A stretch of DNA of 26,194 nucleotides, from positions 1 to 26,194 of the forward strand of contig CAZSAL010000039.1 in NCBI GenBank assembly GCA_964604825.1. The letters are read 5' to 3'. This document shows positions 22,123 through 26,194 of this stretch, one piece after another (the first letter of the stretch is position 1; the number at the start of each line of letters is the position of its first letter). The notes beneath the pieces were generated by a model that made no database searches, was not told the origin of the DNA, and saw only the letters and a program-made list of their open reading frames with translations. Position numbers and translations under genes: made by a program. Source of the DNA: CAZSAL01 sp964604825 (lineage in GTDB: Bacteria; Elusimicrobiota; Elusimicrobia; 2-01-FULL-59-12).

Positions 22123-23161
22123 ATCCACCCTGTTCAACGCGCTCACCGGTTCGGCTGTGGCCGCGGAGAATTTCCCGTTCACAACTATAGAACCGAACGT
22201 CGGCATTGTGCCTGTGCGCGATCCCCGCCTTTACGTTCTCGGGAAAATGTTCCAGAGCCAGAAGATCACTCCGGCAGGCGTGCGCTTTGTCGATATAGCC
22301 GGCCTGGTGAAAGGGGCAAGCAAGGGCGAAGGGCTGGGCAATAAATTTCTTTCGCATATCCGCGAGGTGGACGCAATCGCACAGGTGGTCCGTTGTTTCA
22401 AGGATGAAGATGTCGTCGATGTCAGCGGATCGCTTGCTCCCGTGCAGTCCCTGGAGGTTATCGCTACGGAGCTGCTGCTTTCCGATCTGGAACAGGCGCA
22501 GCGCCTCCGGGAGAAGTTCCTGGGGTCTGTGCGCTCAGGAAACAAAGAGGCCAAAGAAGCGGTCGTTGAACTGGAGAAGGCGATGGAAGGTTTCAACAAA
22601 GGAGTTCCCGCGCGCCTTCAAGGTCTCTCACCGGAAACGCAGTCTAAATACCAGTTTTTGACCGGCAAGCCGCTGCTTTACGTTGCCAATGTCGGGGAGA
22701 ATGAACTTCAGGGCAATGCGGCGGCGCAGGAGCTTATCGACTATGCCCGCGGGGAAAATGCCGAGGCGGTAGTCCTCTCAGCGAAAATCGAAGCGGAAAT
22801 CGCCCAGCTTCCGGAAACGGAACGGAAGGAGTTCCTCGCGTCGCTGGGCTTGAAGGAATCCGGACTGGATAAGCTCGTGATCGCCGGCCAGAAACTGCTC
22901 CATCTTATGACGTTTTTCACCACCGGCCCGGACGAGTCGCGCTCCTGGAGCATTCACGAAAACACCCCGGCGGTCAAAGCCGCGGGGAAAATCCATTCCG
23001 ACATCGAGCGCGGATTCATCCGCGCGGAAATTTATTCTTTTGACGACATCGTAAAGCACAAAACGGAAGCGGCCCTGAGAGAAAAGGGCCTGATCCGCCT
23101 TGAGGGTCGCGACTACATCATGAAAGACGGGGATATCGCCTACTTCCGGTTCAATGTGTGA
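22085..23161 (+). CDS. ychF: Redox-regulated ATPase YchF (Ola1 family)
   Basis: YchF is a universal Obg-related P-loop NTPase that prefers ATP and binds ribosomes. The 358-residue protein has G1 GLPNVGKS (7-14), switch/G3 DIAGLVKGAS and the modified G4 NVGE in place of NKxD, which accounts for ATP preference. A helical insertion follows (about 130-195) and a TGS domain ends the protein, with FFTTGPDESRSWSI and DYIMKDGDIAYFRFNV. AAAGGA lies 5 bases before the ATG, inside the end of the preceding hydrolase frame (38-base overlap). The stop overlaps the ATG of the next gene (TGATG). Confidence 0.97.
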   Translation: MEIGIVGLPNVGKSTLFNALTGSAVAAENFPFTTIEPNVGIVPVRDPRLYVLGKMFQSQKITPAGVRFVDIAGLVKGASKGEGLGNKFLSHIREVDAIAQVVRCFKDEDVVDVSGSLAPVQSLEVIATELLLSDLEQAQRLREKFLGSVRSGNKEAKEAVVELEKAMEGFNKGVPARLQGLSPETQSKYQFLTGKPLLYVANVGENELQGNAAAQELIDYARGENAEAVVLSAKIEAEIAQLPETERKEFLASLGLKESGLDKLVIAGQKLLHLMTFFTTGPDESRSWSIHENTPAVKAAGKIHSDIERGFIRAEIYSFDDIVKHKTEAALREKGLIRLEGRDYIMKDGDIAYFRFNV

Positions 23162-23748
23162 TGCGTTTCCTGCCTGAATTTCTGGTCATTCACCGCTGGT
23201 TTCCGATGGTCGATGAGGCTTCGCTCATCCCTGTAGGCCAATCCCGCGATCAGCGGCTGATTTACCTGGCCCGTCCGGAAACCGCGGACGCTTTCCGGCG
23301 CATGTCCGAGACAGCGCTGCGCGATAACATTGGCCTGCGCGTGATCTGGGCTTACCGCTCGCCAGCCCTCCAGAGCGAACAATTCGCTGAGGCGAAGGTC
23401 AAACACGGGAGGCGCAGCGGCATACGCTGGCTGGCTCCTCCGGGTTTTTCCGAGCATCAGACAGGCTGGGCGCTGGACATCGGCGATGTTGCCGATCCGG
23501 AGGCGGACGACAACCCGCTTTTCGAACGCACAGCCGCGTTCCGCTGGCTGAAGGATCACGCCGCAAATTTCAGTTTTGAGCTCTCCTTCCCGCCGGGGAA
23601 CTGGCAGGGCGTGGGCTATGAGCCGTGGCATTGGCGATTTACCGGAACAAAAGAAGCCAGGCAGGCATTCCATCCCAGAGGGGTCCATGCGCTCGCAGTC
23701 TGGACGCGCAGTTTCTTCGAAGCTTTTCGGCAGATTGTTCTGGCTTAG
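23161..23748 (+). CDS. D-alanyl-D-alanine carboxypeptidase, VanY-like
   Basis: The 195-residue protein has the zinc-binding motifs of the VanY/DD-carboxypeptidase (M15) family: SEHQTGWALD at 97-106 (SxHxxGxAxD with H99 and D106 as ligands) and EPWHWR at 154-159 (catalytic E154, ligand H157), preceded by AYRSPALQSEQF. It should remove the terminal D-Ala from peptidoglycan peptides. No signal peptide or membrane segment is seen at the N-terminus (MRFLPEFLVIHRWF), so export is unclear. Either the gene starts upstream within ychF, or the protein works in the cytoplasm or on recycled peptides. ATG 23161 overlaps the ychF stop codon; the GTG at 23158 would add one residue. The stop overlaps that of the opposite-strand beta-barrel gene. 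Confidence 0.9.
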   Translation: MRFLPEFLVIHRWFPMVDEASLIPVGQSRDQRLIYLARPETADAFRRMSETALRDNIGLRVIWAYRSPALQSEQFAEAKVKHGRRSGIRWLAPPGFSEHQTGWALDIGDVADPEADDNPLFERTAAFRWLKDHAANFSFELSFPPGNWQGVGYEPWHWRFTGTKEARQAFHPRGVHALAVWTRSFFEAFRQIVLA

Positions 23749-24539
23749 ATCCGGTAGGAAATTCCGAGCGAGAGAGTGTATTCTTTTTCGTTTACGCCGG
23801 GCGAGAGCGGGCTTGTCTGCCCGCTGAATTGAATTTCGTCATAACCCATAGAATCGTACTGGAACTGCGCGTCGAGATATAAATGTTTTGTCAGGCGGCG
23901 CAGAACGCCGGTTCCCACCAGCCAGCCTGAACCCGTGAGCGCATCCCCCGAATCCTTGGGCTCCAGCCGGCTCCAGCAGTATCCTCCAAATAAATATGGT
24001 TCCACAGGCCAGGAACGTTTCATGTAGAAAGGGTATATGCGTCCCGTGATTTGCGGGCGGAAAAGGGCGAACTGCTCGTACCTGCGCGACTGTATTATCT
24101 TATTGTCTTTGTCGGTGACGTCAACTTCAAAACCATTGGACCCGACTACTGGAACCCAGTTCAGTCCTCCGTTGAGCTCAAACAGCGGAGTCAGGCGCGC
24201 GCCTCCGCCGATATATAAACCGGGCGACGAATGCAAAGTCAAAGGCTGGGCATCGTTTGACGAAAAGAAATTGCCAGTTACCCGCGCTTCCATCGCAAAA
24301 CCTTTTCTTCTTTCATCAGGCGAAGGCAGGCGGAAAGGTTCATGCACGATGGTCGCCACATCCGAAACGAGGATCGTCTGTTCCACCGGGTCGGCCAGGG
24401 GATTGCTGATGACGATGATCTGGTCAGAGGTGTAAATGACTTTGCCGGAGATTTCGCGGCCGTCCTTCAGGATAAGGCGATCAGCTGACGCCAGGGAAGG
24501 GAGTAGCAGGACGAATAAACAGATGAATTTCCTGATCAT
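23745..24539 (-). CDS. Outer-membrane beta-barrel protein with small N-terminal SH3-like domain
   Basis: The 264-residue reading begins with a signal peptide (MIRKFICLFVLLLPSLASA; start 24539 chosen for it). RLILKDGREISGKVIYTSDQIIVI follows across about 20-43, a small beta unit seen in many secreted proteins that sense or bind surfaces. The rest (about 80-264) consists of alternating strands with Gly/Tyr/Trp-rich turns (GLYIGGGARLTP, YLFGGYCWSRLE, LYLDAQFQYDSMGYD) and ends SLGISYRI, as expected for an outer-membrane barrel. The ATG overlaps the uppP stop codon by one base (TGATG), so the pair is likely one operon. The longer frame starting at 24662 lies inside uppP and is not used. Function unknown. 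Confidence 0.8.
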   Translation of the reverse strand: MIRKFICLFVLLLPSLASADRLILKDGREISGKVIYTSDQIIVISNPLADPVEQTILVSDVATIVHEPFRLPSPDERRKGFAMEARVTGNFFSSNDAQPLTLHSSPGLYIGGGARLTPLFELNGGLNWVPVVGSNGFEVDVTDKDNKIIQSRRYEQFALFRPQITGRIYPFYMKRSWPVEPYLFGGYCWSRLEPKDSGDALTGSGWLVGTGVLRRLTKHLYLDAQFQYDSMGYDEIQFSGQTSPLSPGVNEKEYTLSLGISYRI

Positions 24540-25327
24540 CAAAATCTGGCGAGGTTCAGCAGGATAAGCCCGCCAAGAAGCCACCGATAAAGTACGAAAG
24601 GCAGATAGCGGTGTCCCTGAACATAGCGCAGCAGAAGCCAGATCGCTACCAGGCCCGAACAAGCTGCGGCAAGAAAACCTATGCCTATTCCCACAGGATC
24701 AGGCGCGTGCAGAATGTACCTGGTTTTAAGAAGCCCCGCTCCCGCGATGATGGGAATAGAAAGAAGGAATGAGAAACGCGCCGCTGCCGGACGCCTGAAC
24801 CCGAGAAAGAGCGCCATAGTAATCGTTATGCCTGAGCGCGAAACTCCGGGGATAAGAGCCAGCGCCTGGGATAGGCCGATCAGAAAAGCCTGTTTCCAGG
24901 ACAGATCTTCGAGAGAATGATCCCCGGTGCTCCAGGTATCGGCGAGCCAGAGCAGGGTTCCAAGCCCGATTAATGTCCAGGCGATTAAGGACGGCGATCG
25001 AAAAACAGTTTCCGCCTTGTGTTCAAGGGCCAGGCCAAACAGCGCTCCCGGAATGGTGGCCAGACCCAACTGACCGGCAAGCCTGCGCTCCGCTGCCAGC
25101 GCAGCGTTGGCAGGATTAGAAATCGCCTGAGCGAACCGCAGCAGGTCTTTCCAGTAATAAATCACAAGAGCCAGAAGCGTGCCGAGATGAAGCGCCACAT
25201 CAAAAGATAATCCGGGATCAGGCCAATGAAAGAAACGGGGGGCCAGAATCAGATGGGCCGAACTGGAGATAGGAAGGAATTCCGCCAGTCCCTGAATGAT
25301 GCCCAGCCAGAAGGCTGCAAGATGCAT
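24539..25327 (-). CDS. uppP: Undecaprenyl-diphosphatase
   Basis: UppP (BacA) dephosphorylates undecaprenyl diphosphate to recycle the lipid carrier of peptidoglycan synthesis. The 262-residue integral membrane protein has the family signatures GLAEFLPISSSAHL (about 13-26) with the conserved Glu/Ser cluster and SQALALIPGVSRSG near 154-167. Several hydrophobic helices alternate along the rest. The length is normal. It is the first gene of a minus-strand pair; AAAGG lies about 9 bases before the ATG. The 122-base gap to the divergent gene at 25450 shows no other feature. Confidence 0.96.
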   Translation of the reverse strand: MHLAAFWLGIIQGLAEFLPISSSAHLILAPRFFHWPDPGLSFDVALHLGTLLALVIYYWKDLLRFAQAISNPANAALAAERRLAGQLGLATIPGALFGLALEHKAETVFRSPSLIAWTLIGLGTLLWLADTWSTGDHSLEDLSWKQAFLIGLSQALALIPGVSRSGITITMALFLGFRRPAAARFSFLLSIPIIAGAGLLKTRYILHAPDPVGIGIGFLAAACSGLVAIWLLLRYVQGHRYLPFVLYRWLLGGLILLNLARF

Positions 25328-25449
25328 TAAGCGCTGCCTTTCATAAGATGTGCCAGTCTACCCATTTTTACGAAAAGATTCAATAAGCATCGACGAGGAG
25401 AGGGAAAACGCTGGACAAGCCCAAAAAGGGGGGACATAATCAGCGTGAA

Positions 25450-25887
25450 ATGAACGTCAGACTGCTGTCCATGGCGTTATCGGTTTCCATGATTTATTCG
25501 GTTTCCGGCGCTGAAGCCGGAGGATTCACCGACAGCCGGACAGGCACCCTCCAGGTTACCGTGGTCAATGAAAACGGGCAGGTCGTAAAGGACGCCCCCG
25601 TATATATTTTCGGGGAACATAAAACGCGCTTCATCGGAGGCAACCAGACCAAAGGCACGGCTGTTTTCCGCATGGAACCCGGAGAATACCGGGTATCCTC
25701 TTCCCTGGTGGAAGACCGAGGCGATTATAAAGACCGCTATGCCAGTCACGAGGCGCACGTTCAGATCGTGCCTGGAGATAACGCATCGGTGATCCTGACC
25801 CTGCGCGCCCTGCCTGATCCTTTTTCCCTGACCGAAGATTACTCCCAGCTTAGCAGAGTGCAAACCTCCAAGAACCATTCGCTGTAA
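25450..25887 (+). CDS. Secreted protein with Ig-like/carboxypeptidase-regulatory-like domain
   Basis: The 145-residue protein has a signal peptide (about 1-25, MALSVSMIYSVSGAEA). A beta-sandwich-like segment follows: GTLQVTVVNENGQVVKDAPVYIFGEH, then GTAVFRMEPGEYRVSSSL and VQIVPGDNASVILTLR (shown in pieces). The order V-x-V-x-N-x-x-G-x-x-V-x-x-A-x-V-x-V followed by G-x-Y-x-V matches the carboxypeptidase-regulatory-like/PEGA type of extracytoplasmic domains. The C-terminal tail (SLTEDYSQLSRVQTSKNHSL) looks disordered. AAGGGGGG lies some 14 bases before the ATG, far for a Shine-Dalgarno. No enzyme motif; function not recognised. Confidence 0.7.
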   Translation: MNVRLLSMALSVSMIYSVSGAEAGGFTDSRTGTLQVTVVNENGQVVKDAPVYIFGEHKTRFIGGNQTKGTAVFRMEPGEYRVSSSLVEDRGDYKDRYASHEAHVQIVPGDNASVILTLRALPDPFSLTEDYSQLSRVQTSKNHSL

Positions 25888-26194
25888 AAAGAGCCAGGTC
25901 CATTCATAATCCGCCTCTCAGTTTTCGCGCACTCTGCGTTCTGGTCTCGAGCTTCAGAGTAACCGGGAACCGGAAAGTCCGAAAGCAAAGAACTGAAAAC
26001 TGAAAGACGGCTTCCCGCTGTCTTGACCCCGACCCCATGATCTGTTCAAACGCTTCGCGTTTGCCAGCCGCTCTGCGGCTGAATTACAGATCACGGGACG
26101 GGGTTGACCATGTATGTCTCGATTATGTAAGTTTTTGACCATGGCGGACGAACAGACCCCTGTTCCAGGCCCTGACCCTGACCCCGGGAAAGAA
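25888..26194. other. Right-end intergenic stretch without a gene
   Basis: I see no credible coding frame in these 307 bases, and the window ends here. The main content is the folded repeat at 26026-26104. Flanking it are short direct repeats TTGACC (26023, 26104 and 26136 areas) and GACCCTGACCCC near the end. Short purine-rich runs (AAGCAAAGAACTGAAAACTG) precede it at 25984-26003. Confidence 0.5.
26026..26104. repeat. Structured repeat folding into a three-way junction
   Basis: An outer stem pairs ACCCCG, CCC and TGATCTGT (26026-26045) with ACAGATCA, GGG and CGGGGT (26086-26104), about 17 bp with two interruptions. Inside are two clean 7-bp hairpins with three-base loops: CAAACGC-TTC-GCGTTTG (26047-26063) and CAGCCGC-TCT-GCGGCTG (26065-26081). 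The result is a compact three-way junction. No coding frame is apparent. It is probably a dispersed intergenic repeat (REP-like) or a small structured RNA. Confidence 0.65.

Noticed and set aside
24540..24662. Longer start for the beta-barrel gene inside uppP
   Set aside because: The added residues lack a signal peptide; the start at 24539 gives one and overlaps the uppP stop.

Overview
The window looks like a stretch of chromosome from an uncultured diderm (Gram-negative) bacterium with roughly half G+C. The evidence is two predicted outer-membrane beta-barrel proteins, two lipoproteins with lipoboxes, UppP, IspH and a two-SIS GlmS. The phylum cannot be fixed from the sequence alone. The general style, above all the 821-residue membrane protein, reminds me of Omnitrophota, but that is a low-confidence impression. 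Most of the window is housekeeping and envelope genes. There is no CRISPR array, transposase, integrase or prophage.

Layout. (1) 1-2481: tRNA-Ser 3' sequence present twice, then dnaX and recR overlapping by 4 bases. (2) 2540-4075, minus: a response regulator with Hpt-like, REC, GGDEF and REC domains. (3) 4261-7609: small envelope or stress-type genes on either side of a divergent intergenic region: a CBS-pair protein and a 53-residue lmo0937-family membrane protein to the left; to the right a YqjD/ElaB-like protein, a small beta-barrel protein, a DUF1328 protein, a secreted OB-like protein, a DUF3015 protein and two unrecognised small ORFs. (4) 7730-10284: glmS, convergent with an ECF-type sigma factor. 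(5) 10578-15699: tRNA-Asn, a DUF4105 (Lnb N-terminal domain) protein, an alpha/beta-hydrolase lipoprotein, a lipoprotein resembling a metallopeptidase whose HExxH has become HQxxH, and an unrecognised 421-residue protein. (6) 15710-19197: a PfkB-family kinase and the 821-residue membrane protein. (7) 19282-23748: a class-A-beta-lactamase-like serine hydrolase, then the tightly packed run ispH, alpha/beta hydrolase, ychF and vanY-like DD-carboxypeptidase. (8) 23745-26194: minus-strand uppP and a beta-barrel protein, then a secreted protein and a structured repeat.

How the genes fit together. Many products point to envelope biogenesis: GlmS (amino-sugar supply), IspH (isoprenoid precursors), UppP (undecaprenyl carrier recycling), the VanY-like and beta-lactamase-fold proteins (peptidoglycan or related substrates), and several secreted or membrane-anchored small proteins. 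The small-protein cluster together with an ECF sigma factor suggests an envelope or osmotic stress module, but the sequence does not prove regulation by that sigma factor.

Most interesting items: the 821-residue protein combining a membrane-proximal HEKAH motif with a transglutaminase-like Cys-His-Asp arrangement; the HQxxH pseudo-peptidase lipoprotein; a G-rich palindromic repeat carried in frame inside a hydrolase N-terminus; two protein genes that each start 20 bases after a tRNA 3' end without a Shine-Dalgarno; and a compact three-way-junction repeat at the right end.
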